From Alphaproteobacteria bacterium (GTDB lineage: Bacteria > Pseudomonadota > Alphaproteobacteria > Caulobacterales > Caulobacteraceae): a DNA stretch of 64,000 nt. Made by a program: the position numbers and the translations under genes. This document shows, piece by piece, positions 7,940 through 17,918 of the stretch; the first letter of the stretch is position 1, and each line of letters starts with the position of its first letter. Location of the stretch: positions 82,926 through 146,925 of the forward strand of contig JAHJOO010000038.1 of the NCBI GenBank assembly GCA_018820275.1, written 5' to 3'. Under the pieces are notes generated by a model. That model ran no database searches. It was not told where the DNA came from and worked only from the letters and a program-made list of their open reading frames with translations.

Positions 7940-8845
7940 TTGACCGACGCCGCCCCGCCCCTCGACGACCTGGCCGCCGCCTTCCAGATCGAGGGCTGGC
8001 CGGTGCGCGGGCGGATCGTGCGCCTGGGCGCGGCGATCCACGAGGTCCTGTCGGCGCACGACTATCCCGAGGCCGTGGCTGCCCTGCTGGGCGAGGCCTG
8101 CGTGCTGGCCGCGCTGGTCGGCTCCAGCCTGAAGTTCGACGGCCGGCTGCTGGTGCAGGCGCAGGGCGACGGGCCGGTACGCTACCTCGTCGCCGACTAC
8201 GGCACCGACGGCACGCTGCGGGGCTTCTGCCGGTTCGACCCGGAGGAGGTGGCGGCGGCGTCGCAGGGCTTCGCCCGACCGGGGGCCCAGACCCTGCTGG
8301 GCAAGGGCGTGCTGATCATGACGCTGGATCGCGGCCCGGACTTCGAGCGCACCCAGGGCATCACGCCGATCGAGGGCGAGAGCCTGAGCCTGTGCGCCGA
8401 GCATTTCTTCGAACAGTCCGAGCAGGTGCCGACCAAGGTGCGGCTGGCGATCGGCTCGGTCGACGCCGGCGAGGGGCCGCGCTGGCGCGCCGGGGGGGCC
8501 CTGATCCAGGTGATCGCGGCCGACGACGCCCGGGGCGACACCGCCGAGGTGTGGGAGCGCAGCCGCGCCCTGTTCGCCACCCTGGCCGACGACGAACTGC
8601 TGGACCCCACGATCACGCCGGAGGTCCTGCTGTTCCGCCTGTTCCATGAGGACGGGGTGCGGCTGGAGGGCCCCCGGGCCCTGCGCGCCCAGTGCCGCTG
8701 CTCCCAGGACCGGATCGAGGCCATGCTGGCCAGCTTCAGCCCCGCCGAACGCGCCGACATGGTCGAGGACGACGGCCGGATCCACGTGAAGTGCGAGTAT
8801 TGCGGCCGGAACTATGAGCTGGACGCGGAGGCTCAGCCCGCCTGA
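7940..8845 (+). CDS. hslO: Redox-regulated chaperonin Hsp33
   Basis: Hsp33 is a cytoplasmic holdase that becomes active under oxidative stress when its zinc centre is lost. The 301-residue protein matches the family length. The N-terminal domain begins at about residue 12 and includes the LLGEACVLAALVGSSLKFDGRL segment, cut here for brevity. The C-terminal redox switch is complete: Cys252-X-Cys254 and Cys285-X-X-Cys288. The start is taken as TTG at 7940, because no ATG or GTG lies before the conserved region except far upstream inside the divergent SDR gene. The last 13 bases overlap the convergent gene at 8833. Confidence 0.92.
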   Translation: MTDAAPPLDDLAAAFQIEGWPVRGRIVRLGAAIHEVLSAHDYPEAVAALLGEACVLAALVGSSLKFDGRLLVQAQGDGPVRYLVADYGTDGTLRGFCRFDPEEVAAASQGFARPGAQTLLGKGVLIMTLDRGPDFERTQGITPIEGESLSLCAEHFFEQSEQVPTKVRLAIGSVDAGEGPRWRAGGALIQVIAADDARGDTAEVWERSRALFATLADDELLDPTITPEVLLFRLFHEDGVRLEGPRALRAQCRCSQDRIEAMLASFSPAERADMVEDDGRIHVKCEYCGRNYELDAEAQPA

Positions 8846-9213
8846 GCGGTCCGGGTGACGGCGATGCTCGCGCCGTCGCCTCGTCGGTCCATGCGGAACG
8901 TCCCCGACCAGTCGCCGATGATGGTCCAGGTCCCGACGACGGACTGGCCGTCGGGCGACAGCTCGCCGACGTATTCGATGGTCCTCCGCCCCCCGTCCGG
9001 CAATTTGGTGAAGGCAACGGAGGTTCCGGTGCGCTGACCCTCGATCTCGGCTTCCAGCGTGCGGCCCGGATGCCAGGAGTCCGGCTCGGCGGTCAGGCCG
9101 GAGACATGACCATTCACCTCTTCCAGAGTCGCGGTGAAGGCGGTCGGCGGCAGGGCGTCCCCGGCGTAGAAATAGGCACCGGCCCAGCGCCCGGTCAGGT
9201 CGGGACCGCTCAC
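8833..9213 (-). CDS. Hypothetical small beta-rich protein
   Basis: This 126-residue protein starts LTGRWAG and has alternating short hydrophobic and polar strands (for example TIEYVGELSPDGQSVVGTW), a pattern typical of small lipocalin-like or DUF1579-like beta proteins. No signal peptide or transmembrane segment is seen, so it is predicted cytoplasmic. It overlaps the 3' end of hslO by 13 bases in convergent orientation and lies 19 bases upstream of nothing else on its strand until phoB begins at 9922. Function is unknown. Confidence 0.65.
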   Translation of the reverse strand: MSGPDLTGRWAGAYFYAGDALPPTAFTATLEEVNGHVSGLTAEPDSWHPGRTLEAEIEGQRTGTSVAFTKLPDGGRRTIEYVGELSPDGQSVVGTWTIIGDWSGTFRMDRRGDGASIAVTRTAQAG

Positions 9214-9232
9214 CGGCTGGTACCCGTCGGGC

Positions 9233-9922
9233 TCAGGCCCCCAGATCCAGCGAATAGCCGGCGGAGCGCACCGTACGGATCGGGTTGACGGTGCCGTCGA
9301 TGTTCAACGCCTTGCGCAGGCGGCCGACGTGGACGTCGACGGTGCGGGCCTCGACGTAGACGTCCGAGCCCCAGACGGCGTCCAGCAGCTGTTCGCGGCT
9401 GAAGACGCGGCCGGGGTGCTGCATGAAGTGGTCCAGCAGGCGGAACTCGGTCGGGCCGAGGTGGACCTCCGACCCCGCGCGGCGGACGCGGTGGGCGACG
9501 CGGTCGATGACGATGTCGCCGTGATTGATGCGGTCGTCGGCCAGGCCCGGGCGAATGCGGCGCAGAACGGCGCGGATGCGGGCGATCAGCTCCGTCATCG
9601 AGAAGGGCTTGGTCAGATAGTCGTCGGCGCCGGTGTCCAGACCGCGCACCCGGTCGGTCTCTTCGCCCCGGGCGGTCAGCATGATGATGGGCAGGTTGCG
9701 CGTCTCGGCCTTGCCGCGGATCCGGCGGCAGACCTCGATGCCGGACACCTTGGGCAGCATCCAGTCCAGCAGGACGAGATCGGGCAGACGCTCGTCGATC
9801 TGGACCAGGCCTTCCTCGCCGTCGCCGGCGACAACGACGCGATAGCCTTCCTTTTCCAGATTGTACTGAAGCAGGGTGGCGAGGGCGTCCTCGTCTTCCA
9901 TCACCAGAACGTAGGGCTGCAC
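9233..9922 (-). CDS. phoB: Phosphate regulon response regulator PhoB
   Basis: PhoB is the OmpR-family regulator that activates phosphate-starvation genes. The receiver domain (residues 1-120) has the acidic pair ED at 10-11, phospho-acceptor Asp53 (LLDWMLP), a conserved Thr in MLTARG, and Lys in YLTKPFS. The C-terminal winged helix (about 130-229) has the usual EFRLLDHFMQHPGRVFSR and EARTVDVHVGRLRKAL segments. The start is GTG at 9922 with GGAG seven bases upstream. It is the last gene of the pstCAB-phoU-phoB string, 35 bp after phoU, so it should be co-induced with the transporter. Its sensor partner phoR lies upstream of pstC. Confidence 0.96.
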   Translation of the reverse strand: MQPYVLVMEDEDALATLLQYNLEKEGYRVVVAGDGEEGLVQIDERLPDLVLLDWMLPKVSGIEVCRRIRGKAETRNLPIIMLTARGEETDRVRGLDTGADDYLTKPFSMTELIARIRAVLRRIRPGLADDRINHGDIVIDRVAHRVRRAGSEVHLGPTEFRLLDHFMQHPGRVFSREQLLDAVWGSDVYVEARTVDVHVGRLRKALNIDGTVNPIRTVRSAGYSLDLGA

Positions 9923-9957
9923 TTCAGTCTCCAGGCTGGTCGGTCAGTCGCGGCGGG

Positions 9958-10674
9958 TCAGGCGCCGGCCTTGAATTCGGGTTCGGCCGGCAGGGCGCTG
10001 AGGCGAGGCCGCTCGCCGTACATGTCCCCGCCGGTGATCTCGTAGTGGATGGTCTCGGCGATGTTGGTCGCGTGATCGCCGATGCGTTCGAGGTTCTTGG
10101 CCATGAACAGCAGGTGGGTGCCGGCCGAGATCGTCCGCGGGTCGCCCATCATGTAGGTGAGCAGTTCGCGGAACAGGCTGTTGTAATGCTCGTCGACCTC
10201 GTCGTCGGTGCTCCACACCGAGACGGCGCGGTCCAGCTCGGAGGCAGTGTAGGCGTCCATCACGTCGCGCAGGCGGCCGGACACCAGCCGGCCCATCCGC
10301 TCGATCGAGCGGGTCAGGGGCACCATGGGCTCGCCCTCGGCCAGAATCAGGCCGCGCTTGGCGATGTTGCGGGCCAGGTCGCCGGTCCGTTCCAGATCCA
10401 CCGCCAGCTTCATGGCCGCCAGGGTCTTGCGCAGGTCCGAGGCAACCGGCTGGCGCAGGGCGATCAGACGGATGGCCTTCTTCTCGATGTCGTGGTGCAG
10501 CGCGTCCAGCTTGTGGTCGCGTTCCACCACAGCCCGGGCCAGGGCAATGTCCCGCCGGGCGACGGAGTCTACGGCGTCGGCGACCTGGGCTTCGGCCAGC
10601 CCCCCCATGCGGGCGACCTCGGCCGTGAGCTGGTTGAGCTCTTCCCCATAGGACTTGACGGTGTGTTGGTTCAT
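9958..10674 (-). CDS. phoU: Phosphate transport regulator PhoU
   Basis: PhoU is a peripheral membrane protein of two three-helix bundles that links the Pst transporter with PhoR and lowers PhoB signalling when phosphate is plentiful. The 238-residue protein has the two repeats, each with a metal-binding E/D-x-x-x-D-type patch: LARAVVERDHKLDALHHDIE region in the first and LERIGDHATNIAE in the second (residues about 60 and 200). Start ATG at 10674, 13 bases after the pstB stop, so it is in the same operon. In Caulobacter crescentus PhoU is known to be essential; that is family knowledge, not shown here. Confidence 0.95.
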   Translation of the reverse strand: MNQHTVKSYGEELNQLTAEVARMGGLAEAQVADAVDSVARRDIALARAVVERDHKLDALHHDIEKKAIRLIALRQPVASDLRKTLAAMKLAVDLERTGDLARNIAKRGLILAEGEPMVPLTRSIERMGRLVSGRLRDVMDAYTASELDRAVSVWSTDDEVDEHYNSLFRELLTYMMGDPRTISAGTHLLFMAKNLERIGDHATNIAETIHYEITGGDMYGERPRLSALPAEPEFKAGA

Positions 10675-10687
10675 TCGGGAGGTGATC

Positions 10688-11644
10688 TCAGCCGAAGCGG
10701 CCGGTGATGTAGTCGAGCGTGCGCCGTTCGCGCGGGTTTGTGAAGATTTCCTCCGTGGGCCCCGTTTCGACGAGACGGCCCATGTGGAAGAAGGACGTGC
10801 GCTGCGACACCCGGGCGGCCTGGGCCATCGAGTGGGTGACGATGACGATGCAGTACTGCTCGCGCAGTTCGTCGATCAGTTCCTCGATCTTGGCGGTGGC
10901 GATGGGGTCCAGCGCCGAGCAGGGCTCGTCCATCAGGATCACCTCGGGCTCCACCGCGATGGCGCGGGCGATGACCAGACGCTGCTGCTGGCCGCCCGAC
11001 AGGCCGGTGCCCGGCGAGTGCAGGCGGTCGGCCACCTCTTCCCACAGGCCGGCGCGCTTCAGCGAGCGCTCGACCACGCCGTCCAGGTCGGTCTTCGACG
11101 TCGTCAGGCCGTGGATGCGCGGGCCGTAGGCGACGTTCTCATAGATCGACTTGGGGAAGGGGTTCGGCTTCTGGAACACCATGCCGACCTGGGCGCGCAG
11201 CAGCACGGGGTCGACGGACTTCGAGTTCACGTCCTGGCCGTCCATCTCGATGGTGCCGGTGACGCGGGCCGAGGGGATGGTGTCGTTCATGCGGTTGAGG
11301 CACCGCAGGAAGGTGGACTTGCCGCAACCCGACGGGCCGATGAAGGCGGTGACGGTCTTGTCGGGGATGTCGACTGAGACGTCGTGCAGCGCCTGCTTGT
11401 CGCCGTAGGAGACGGAGACGTCGCGGGCGCGGATCTTGATCGGACCCAGCGGCTCGGCCGGCCGGGGAGAAACGGCGGCCCCGACGGTGGCGTCGGCGGG
11501 GGCCGGTGCCACCGCGTCCGAGGCGGGGGCCTCGGGCGGGTGACCGGCTTCGGCAGCCGGAAGGACCTGGCCGCCCATGCGGGGCATGTCGGTCGGGTCG
11601 CCCGAACCCCGGTCGTCGTGCGAGCGGAAGATGTTGAACTTCAT
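10688..11644 (-). CDS. pstB: Phosphate ABC transporter ATP-binding protein PstB
   Basis: PstB is the ATPase of the high-affinity phosphate importer. The core shows Walker A (GPSGCGKST), the signature LSGGQQQRL, Walker B ([13 protein letters not shown]) and the switch histidine (VTHSM). It has about 318 residues, longer than the usual 250-280, because of a Pro/Ala-rich N-terminal stretch of about 65 residues before the [13 protein letters not shown] start of the domain. The ATG at 11644 falls 5 bases after the pstA stop; a GTG at 11656 would overlap pstA. It forms one operon with pstC, pstA, phoU and phoB. No pstS gene is present in the window. Confidence 0.95.
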   Translation of the reverse strand: MKFNIFRSHDDRGSGDPTDMPRMGGQVLPAAEAGHPPEAPASDAVAPAPADATVGAAVSPRPAEPLGPIKIRARDVSVSYGDKQALHDVSVDIPDKTVTAFIGPSGCGKSTFLRCLNRMNDTIPSARVTGTIEMDGQDVNSKSVDPVLLRAQVGMVFQKPNPFPKSIYENVAYGPRIHGLTTSKTDLDGVVERSLKRAGLWEEVADRLHSPGTGLSGGQQQRLVIARAIAVEPEVILMDEPCSALDPIATAKIEELIDELREQYCIVIVTHSMAQAARVSQRTSFFHMGRLVETGPTEEIFTNPRERRTLDYITGRFG

Positions 11645-11649
11645 AGGAC

Positions 11650-12939
11650 TTACCACCGACGTTCGAAGCGGCGCCGCAGGACGATCGCGGCGGCGTTCAT
11701 GACGATCATGAGGGCCAGGAGAACCATGATCGCCGCGGCGGTGCGCTCATGGAACGCGCGCTCGGAGGCGTTCTCCCAGATGTAGATGAGCGACGGCAGG
11801 GCGCCGGTCGGCTCGGCGATCGAGGTCGCCACGCCCGGCACGAAACTGACCATGCCGATCAGCAGCAGGGGCGCGGTCTCGCCCAGCGCATGGGCCATGG
11901 AGATGATGGCACCGGTCATGACGCCCGGCATGGCCAGCGGCAGGACGTGCTGGAACACGGTCTGGGTCTTCGACGCGCCCAAGGCCAGCGCCGCCTCGCG
12001 GATCGAGGGCGGGACCGCCTTCAGCGACGAGCGGGTGGCGATGATCACGGTCGGCAGCGCCATCAGCGCCAGCACCAGACCACCGACCAGGGGCGAGGAC
12101 CGCGGCAGGTGCATCCAGTTGATGAACAGCGCCAGGCCGAGCAGGCCGTAGACGATCGACGGCACGGCCGCGAGGTTGTTGATGTTGACCTCGATGAAGG
12201 CGCTGATCCGGTTGCGCGGCGCGAACTCCTCCAGCCAGATCGCGGCGGCCACCCCGATGGGGATCGCCAGCAGGGCGGTGACCAGCAGCATCAGGGCCGA
12301 GCCCACCACGGCACCCAGAACGCCCGCCAGCTCCGGCTCGGTGGAATCCCCCGATGTGAACATCCGGCTGTTGAAGCGGCGCTCCACGAAGCCGTCGTCC
12401 TGAAGCCGGTCCAGCCAACCGATCTGGCGGTCGGTGACGCGGCGCTGCTCTTCGGGCAGATCGCGCTCGATCTCGCCCTTGAACAACAGGTCGGCGTCGT
12501 CGGAGAGCGGGGCGGTGACCGTGACGGTCTTGCCGATCAGCGACGGATCCTCACGCACCATGTCGGCGGCGACGAATTTGAGCTCCGACGAGAAGATCTG
12601 GCGCATCTCGGTCGAGGCGCGGCCCGCCGGGTCGTCGGTGACGCCCAGGCGCGCCAGCTGCTGCTCGGCGACCATCTGCGGGAAGTTGGTCCCCTGCGGA
12701 TAGGCCGGATCGATGCGGGCGGGGTCCATATAGACCGGGATCGCCACCTCGTGCGCCCAGAAGGCGGTGTTGCCCTGGGTCCAGATGCGGCCCAGCAGCA
12801 GCGCGAGGAAGCCGATGGCCACGGCGATGGCCAGCAGGCCATACAGCTGGAAGCGCCGCTCGCGGGCGTAGCGCCGGCGCAGGCCCTTCTGCAGGCGGGC
12901 CGCGCGGTCCGCGGTGGAGGGGGCGATCGCGTCAGTCAT
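11650..12939 (-). CDS. pstA: Phosphate ABC transporter permease PstA
   Basis: PstA is one of the two channel subunits of the phosphate importer. The 429-residue protein has an N-terminal helix (about 35-55), then a large periplasmic region of roughly 170 residues, as in the alphaproteobacterial PstA branch with a DUF3333 domain, then five to six helices with the permease loop ([20 protein letters not shown]). It is therefore longer than the about 290-residue E. coli PstA. The ATG at 12939 overlaps the pstC stop by 8 bases, indicating translational coupling; an upstream in-frame ATG lies inside pstC. Confidence 0.94.
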   Translation of the reverse strand: MTDAIAPSTADRAARLQKGLRRRYARERRFQLYGLLAIAVAIGFLALLLGRIWTQGNTAFWAHEVAIPVYMDPARIDPAYPQGTNFPQMVAEQQLARLGVTDDPAGRASTEMRQIFSSELKFVAADMVREDPSLIGKTVTVTAPLSDDADLLFKGEIERDLPEEQRRVTDRQIGWLDRLQDDGFVERRFNSRMFTSGDSTEPELAGVLGAVVGSALMLLVTALLAIPIGVAAAIWLEEFAPRNRISAFIEVNINNLAAVPSIVYGLLGLALFINWMHLPRSSPLVGGLVLALMALPTVIIATRSSLKAVPPSIREAALALGASKTQTVFQHVLPLAMPGVMTGAIISMAHALGETAPLLLIGMVSFVPGVATSIAEPTGALPSLIYIWENASERAFHERTAAAIMVLLALMIVMNAAAIVLRRRFERRW

Positions 12940-14362
12940 ACTGCTGCCGGTAGGTCTGGACGATGCGCTGGGCCACAATATTCAGCAGCAGGGTGGCGAG
13001 GAACAGGGTCAGCCCGAGGCCGAAGGCGGACAGGGTCTTGGCGCTGTCGAACTCCTGGTCGCCGGTCAGCAGAGTGACGATCTGGACCGTGACGGTGGTG
13101 ACGGTGTCCAGAGGGTTCAGGGTCAGGCGGGCGGCCAGGCCGGCGGCCATGGTGACGATCATGGTCTCGCCCACCGCCCGCGACACGGCCAGCAGCAGGG
13201 CCCCCGCGACGCCCGGCAGGGCCGCCGGCATCAGGACGCGCCCGACGGTCTCGGACTTGGTGGCCCCCATGGCGTAGGAGCCGTCGCGCAGCGACTGGGG
13301 CACGGCGTTGATGATGTCGTCGGACAGGGAGCTGACGAAGGGGATCAGCATGATCCCCATGACGCCGCCGGCGACGAGGGCCATCTGGTTCTGGACCAGC
13401 ATGAGATACTGGCCCAGCCCGTCCAGCGGACCGCCGATCAGCTGGGCACCGATGCCGTTGAAGAAGGCCCGGAAGGCCGGCCCCACGGTCAGGGCGGCGA
13501 AAAAGCCGTAGACCACCGTGGGCACGCCGGCGAGAATCTCCAGCACCGGCTTGACGATCGCGCGGGTGGCCGGACCGGCGTACTCCGACAGGTAGATGGC
13601 CGACATCAGCCCGACCGGCGCGGCCACGGTCATGGCGATCAGCATGATCAGGAAGGTGCCGGCGAACAGCGGCAGGGCCCCGAAGGCGCCGGTGGAGCCG
13701 ACCTGGTCGGCGCGGATCGCGGTCTGGGGCGACCACTGAGTGCCCAGCAGGAACTCCTGGATCGGCACGCGTTCGAAGAAGCGCGTGGCGTCGATCAGCA
13801 GGGAGGCGACGATGCCGACGGTGGTCAGGACCGCCACCGCGGCGCAGGCCAGAAGCACGCCCACGACCCAGCCCTCGACCCGGTTGCGCGCGCGCAGGTC
13901 CGGCTGGATCCGGCTGAAGGCCAGGAGCCCGCCGAGAGCACCCGCCAGCAGGGCGATGGCCAGGGCGCCGAGGAGCCGGATCTGGTCCATGCGGGCGGCC
14001 CGCACGGCCTGGGCCGCGAGGTCGGCGTTCAGGGGCGCTTCCCACGCCTGAAGCGGCGTCTCGCCTTCGGCGACCCGGGCGACGTCGGCGTAGAAGGCGT
14101 CGCGGCGGATGTCGTCCAGCGCGGCGACGGTCGCGGGCTGGCCGGACTCCAGCAGGCTGCGTTCGACCTGGGTGCCGAAGATCGCCGCCGCGAGCAACAC
14201 CACCAGAACCGGCGCGGCGACCCAGATAGCGGCGTAGGCCCCGTGCTGGCCGGGGCGCGAGTGCGGGCGCAGGCCCGCGAACCGGCGCTGGGCGACGGCG
14301 CGGCCGGCCCCGTAGGCCAGCGCGGCGAAAACGATCGGCAGGAGGAAGAGAAGCGCGCTCAT
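12932..14362 (-). CDS. pstC: Phosphate ABC transporter permease PstC
   Basis: PstC is the second channel subunit of the phosphate importer. The 476-residue protein begins with two helices separated by a periplasmic region, then the core permease domain with the binding-protein-dependent transport motif (SYAMGATKSETVGRVLMP, about residues 370-387). The long N-terminus distinguishes it from the E. coli protein and is usual for this branch. It is the first gene of the pstCAB-phoU-phoB string, with 106 bases between it and the phoR stop. A Pho-box-like repeat sits in that gap, 95-112 bases before the ATG. Confidence 0.94.
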   Translation of the reverse strand: MSALLFLLPIVFAALAYGAGRAVAQRRFAGLRPHSRPGQHGAYAAIWVAAPVLVVLLAAAIFGTQVERSLLESGQPATVAALDDIRRDAFYADVARVAEGETPLQAWEAPLNADLAAQAVRAARMDQIRLLGALAIALLAGALGGLLAFSRIQPDLRARNRVEGWVVGVLLACAAVAVLTTVGIVASLLIDATRFFERVPIQEFLLGTQWSPQTAIRADQVGSTGAFGALPLFAGTFLIMLIAMTVAAPVGLMSAIYLSEYAGPATRAIVKPVLEILAGVPTVVYGFFAALTVGPAFRAFFNGIGAQLIGGPLDGLGQYLMLVQNQMALVAGGVMGIMLIPFVSSLSDDIINAVPQSLRDGSYAMGATKSETVGRVLMPAALPGVAGALLLAVSRAVGETMIVTMAAGLAARLTLNPLDTVTTVTVQIVTLLTGDQEFDSAKTLSAFGLGLTLFLATLLLNIVAQRIVQTYRQQYD

Positions 14363-14456
14363 CGGGTCCGGCGAAAAGGAATCAGACCGCGCCGGAGAGG
14401 CCGATCTGTCCGGCCGGGAAACTGCCCGTGATGGGTAAGCGGATTACGACTGTGGC

Positions 14457-14474
14457 GTGACAGTTCCGTTACAG
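14457..14474 (-). promoter_or_regulatory. Pho-box-like PhoB binding site upstream of pstC
   Basis: Read on the minus strand, CTGTAAC, GGAA, CTGTCAC forms two 7-base direct repeats with the 4-base spacer of the PhoB consensus (CTGTCAT-N4-CTGTCAT). A -10-like TAATCC lies about 10 bases after it, the usual distance for a PhoB-dependent promoter. The site overlaps the last codons and stop (14469-14471) of phoR and lies upstream of pstC. It predicts phosphate-starvation control of pstCAB-phoU-phoB from inside the phoR end. Confidence 0.75.
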
Positions 14475-15875
14475 CGTGGGGGGCCGCTCGCTCGCCGGCC
14501 TACGGTCGTCCGAGAGGGGGAAAAATGCCGTGAACACAGTACCTTGACCGGGCGCACTCTCGACCGAGAGGCCGCCCCTGTGGCGGTTGACGATATGTTT
14601 GACGATCGCCAGGCCGAGGCCGGTGCCGGGGCGGTCCCCCCCGCTCTTCTGCCCCTCGACCCGATAGAAGCGTTCGGTCAGGCGCGGAAGGTGCTCCCGC
14701 TCCATCCCCGGGCCGTGATCCCGGACGACCACGGCGGCGTGGCGGGACGCGCCGTCCCGGTCGGGCGTCAACAGCGGAAGTCGGGCCGACGCGCCCATCC
14801 GCGCGGCGCCCGCCTCGTCGACGGTGAGACCCGCCATGACCTCGATCTCGACCCGCCCGCCGCGGGGAGAATATTTGACGGCGTTGTCGATCAGGTTCTG
14901 GATCACCTGGACGATTTCGTCCCGGTCGCCGCGGATCGAGGCCGCGGGCACGCCGCCGACGACGACCTCGACGGCCTTCTCCTCGGTCAGCACGCTGAGG
15001 GCGTCGACGACGTCGGTGACCGCGCGCGCGAGGTCGACGCGACCGGACGGCGGAATGTGCTCGTTCAGCTCGATCCGGCTCAGCGACAGCAGGTCGGCGA
15101 CCAGGCGACCCATGCGATCCGCCTGCGCGCTCATGATGTCGAGGAAGCGGTCGCGCGCCTTGGGGTCGTCCCGCGCGTGACCCTTGAGCGTCTCGATGAA
15201 GCCGGAGAGGGACGCCAGCGGCGTGCGCAACTCGTGGCTGGCATTGGCCAGAAAGTCGACGCGCATCAGCTCCATGCGCCGCACGTCGGTGTCGTCCCGC
15301 AAAACCAGGACGGCGAGGGGCCGGTCCTCGCCGCAGGACAGGGGACGGGCATGGGCCTGCCAGTGGCGGTCGCGCACGCCGGCCCAGTCCACCGTGCGTT
15401 CGACGCCGCCGAACAGGGCTTCGTCCACCGCCTCCAGCACCAGCGGGTCCCGCAGCACCGAGACCAGGATGGCGCCGTCGCTCTGGATGCGCAGCAGATC
15501 GCGCGCCGCCCGGTTGGCCAGCACCACGCGGCGGCCCGCGATGTCGTCCGGCTCGCCGCCGCTGACGACGAGGACGGCGTCGGTCAGCGCCTCGAAGGCG
15601 GCGTCGAGGAGGCCGGGATCCGCGGCCGCGGGCGCCGGGGCGTCGGGGGCCGTCGCGACGGACGCCGCCGCCGCCGAGGCCTCCTTCGGCCGGCTGACCA
15701 TCCAGGTCGCGACGATCACCGCGACCACCCCGCCCAGCAGAACGGGCGCGTGGTGGGGATGGAGAGCCGCCACCGCCAGAAGGACCGCCGACGCCACCCC
15801 GCCGCTGGCCCCCGCCGTCCAGAGACGCGACGTCGCGGTCGGCGCGATCGGGGACGGATTGGAGGCGTCGGGCAT
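14469..15875 (-). CDS. phoR: Phosphate regulon sensor histidine kinase PhoR
   Basis: PhoR phosphorylates PhoB when phosphate is limiting. The 468-residue protein has two N-terminal hydrophobic segments (about 22-38 and 44-60) with a very short loop between them, consistent with signalling through the Pst/PhoU complex instead of a periplasmic sensor domain. A PAS-like region (about 88-200) follows, then HisKA with His214 (NASHELRTPL), and the ATPase domain with N (QNLIDNAVKYSP), G1 (RDHGPGM) and G2 (GTGLGLAI) boxes. ATG start at 15875. It is divergent from a hybrid kinase and first in the order phoR-pstCAB-phoU-phoB. Confidence 0.95.
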   Translation of the reverse strand: MPDASNPSPIAPTATSRLWTAGASGGVASAVLLAVAALHPHHAPVLLGGVVAVIVATWMVSRPKEASAAAASVATAPDAPAPAAADPGLLDAAFEALTDAVLVVSGGEPDDIAGRRVVLANRAARDLLRIQSDGAILVSVLRDPLVLEAVDEALFGGVERTVDWAGVRDRHWQAHARPLSCGEDRPLAVLVLRDDTDVRRMELMRVDFLANASHELRTPLASLSGFIETLKGHARDDPKARDRFLDIMSAQADRMGRLVADLLSLSRIELNEHIPPSGRVDLARAVTDVVDALSVLTEEKAVEVVVGGVPAASIRGDRDEIVQVIQNLIDNAVKYSPRGGRVEIEVMAGLTVDEAGAARMGASARLPLLTPDRDGASRHAAVVVRDHGPGMEREHLPRLTERFYRVEGQKSGGDRPGTGLGLAIVKHIVNRHRGGLSVESAPGQGTVFTAFFPLSDDRRPASERPPTL

Positions 15876-16004
15876 CGGAAATCTCTAGGCGGTGATCGCG
15901 TCCGTTGGAACCGCCCGGAGGCCGTCCGACCCGACGGGCGACCGGAGAGCGGGCGCATAGCGGGCGTTTCCGCCAATCGCGTGACAGCGGCCGACACGCA
16001 CGGA

Positions 16005-17918
16005 ATGTTCACCTGTGCCGTGGAGACTGGAGGGAGACAGTCCCGGGATCCCGCGATTTTGAACGCCGTACTGCCTGGCCTGACGACGCTGCACGACCTT
16101 CGCTCGGTCGTGGCCGTAGGCGTCGTGTGCCTGATCGGGTTCACCGTCGCCCTCGTCCTGGGTCGGCGCGTCCTGCCGATGCGGGGCCGCACGCGCGCGG
16201 CGGTGGTCGTCGCCGCCGGCGCGCTCGGCGGCCTCGTCGTCTGGGTGGTGGGCTTCGGCGCGGCGGGTCCCGGTCAGGCGGGCCTTCTGGCGGCCATGGC
16301 GATCGCGGCCCTGTTCCCGGCGCTTGTGGCGGCCCTTCTCGCGGCGGTGAACCACTGGAACGACGGCCGCACGCTGGACCAGATCCGCGAGGCGGTCGAG
16401 GCCATGCCCGACGCTATGGGTTTCTACGATCCGGGCGGCCGCCTGGTGCTGTGGAACGCCCGCTATGCCGAGGTGAACACGGAGCTGGTGGCCAAGCTGA
16501 CGACGGGGATGCGGTTCGAGGAAGTGCTGCAGATCGGTCTGGACGCCGGCATCTACACGGACGCGATCGGGCGTCAGGCGGAATGGCGCGCGGAACGGCT
16601 CGCGGCGCGCGAGCAGCTGTCGGCGACGCTGGAACAGCATCGCGACGACGGCCGGTGGCTACGCGTGCAGGACCGGCGCACCTCCAACGGGGGCATCGTC
16701 ACCCTGGTGACCGACATCACCGACCTGAGGCGGGACGCCCGGGCCCTGGCGGAAGCGCGCGACGCGGCCGAGGCGGCGAACGCGGCCAAGAGCCTGTTCC
16801 TGGCCAACATGAGCCATGAGATCCGCACGCCGCTGAACGGCGTGATCGGCCTGGCCCAGGCGCTGGGGCGCACCGATCTGGGCCCCGATCAGCGCGAAAT
16901 GCTGGAGCTGATGCAGTCGTCCAGCCGGATGCTGCTCACCTTGCTGGGCGACATCCTCGATCTGGCCCGGATCGAGAGCGGACGCCTGTCGCTGGAGGAC
17001 GAGCCCTTCGAACTGAAGACCGCGGTGCGCGAGGCCGCCGACCTGTATCGGGCTTCGGCCGCCGCGAAGGGCCTGGCGCTGGTCGTGGACGTCTGTCCGG
17101 AATGCCCGGACTGGGTCGCCGGCGACGTGGTGCGTCTGAAGCAGGTCATGTGCAACCTCGTCTCCAACGCCGTGAAATTCACCGAATCCGGCCTGATCAA
17201 GCTGGAGGCCCAGTGCGGCCCGGCCGTGGACGGAACGCCGACCCTGCGCATCGCGGTCAGCGACACCGGGATCGGCTTCGGACCCGAGCAGAGGGACCGG
17301 CTGTTCGGCCGCTTCGAACAGGCCGACGGCGCCATCACGCGGCGCTACGGCGGCTCGGGCCTGGGCCTCTCGATCTGCCGCCAGCTGGCGGGGATGATGG
17401 GCGGGGCCCTGGACGCCGAAAGCGAGCCGGGCGGGGGCTCGACCTTCCTGCTGACCGTGCCGCTGCGCGCCGCCGAGGCGCCGGCCGCGATCGATCCGGA
17501 TGTGGTCGCGACTCCCGAGGCCGGGGCCACGGTCAGGGTCCTTCTGGCGGACGACCATCCGACCAACCGCAAGGTGGTGGAGCTGATCCTCGGCGCGGCG
17601 GCGGTGCAGTTGACCAGCGTGGAGGACGGTGCCGAGGCGGTGGCGGCCTACTGCGCCGGAACCTTCGATCTGGTCCTGATGGACATGCAGATGCCGGTCA
17701 TGGACGGCCTGACCGCCACCCGCGCCATCCGCGAGTTCGAGTGCGAGAACGACCGCCCGCTGACGCCGATCGTGATGCTGACGGCGAACGCCCTGCCGGA
17801 GCACGTGGCCGCCGCCCGGGCAGCCGGTGCCGACAAGCATCTGGCCAAGCCGTTCGAGGCGGCGGAGTTGCTGGCCCTCGTGACGTCGCCGGACCGAGCG
17901 GTCGCGCAGGCGGCCTAG
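16005..17918 (+). CDS. Membrane hybrid histidine kinase with PAS and receiver domains
   Basis: This is a sensor kinase of about 637 residues. Domains in order: three hydrophobic segments (about residues 25-130), a PAS domain (about 145-245, [19 protein letters not shown]), a short coiled linker, HisKA with His271 ([12 protein letters not shown]), the ATPase domain ([25 protein letters not shown]), and a C-terminal receiver with Asp560 ([13 protein letters not shown]) and Lys in KHLAKPFE. It should autophosphorylate and pass phosphate to its own receiver; the downstream phosphotransfer partner is not nearby. The start is uncertain: ATG 16005 was chosen, with GTG 15981 as alternative. It is divergent from phoR, sharing a 130-bp region. 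Confidence 0.88.
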   Translation: MFTCAVETGGRQSRDPAILNAVLPGLTTLHDLRSVVAVGVVCLIGFTVALVLGRRVLPMRGRTRAAVVVAAGALGGLVVWVVGFGAAGPGQAGLLAAMAIAALFPALVAALLAAVNHWNDGRTLDQIREAVEAMPDAMGFYDPGGRLVLWNARYAEVNTELVAKLTTGMRFEEVLQIGLDAGIYTDAIGRQAEWRAERLAAREQLSATLEQHRDDGRWLRVQDRRTSNGGIVTLVTDITDLRRDARALAEARDAAEAANAAKSLFLANMSHEIRTPLNGVIGLAQALGRTDLGPDQREMLELMQSSSRMLLTLLGDILDLARIESGRLSLEDEPFELKTAVREAADLYRASAAAKGLALVVDVCPECPDWVAGDVVRLKQVMCNLVSNAVKFTESGLIKLEAQCGPAVDGTPTLRIAVSDTGIGFGPEQRDRLFGRFEQADGAITRRYGGSGLGLSICRQLAGMMGGALDAESEPGGGSTFLLTVPLRAAEAPAAIDPDVVATPEAGATVRVLLADDHPTNRKVVELILGAAAVQLTSVEDGAEAVAAYCAGTFDLVLMDMQMPVMDGLTATRAIREFECENDRPLTPIVMLTANALPEHVAAARAAGADKHLAKPFEAAELLALVTSPDRAVAQAA

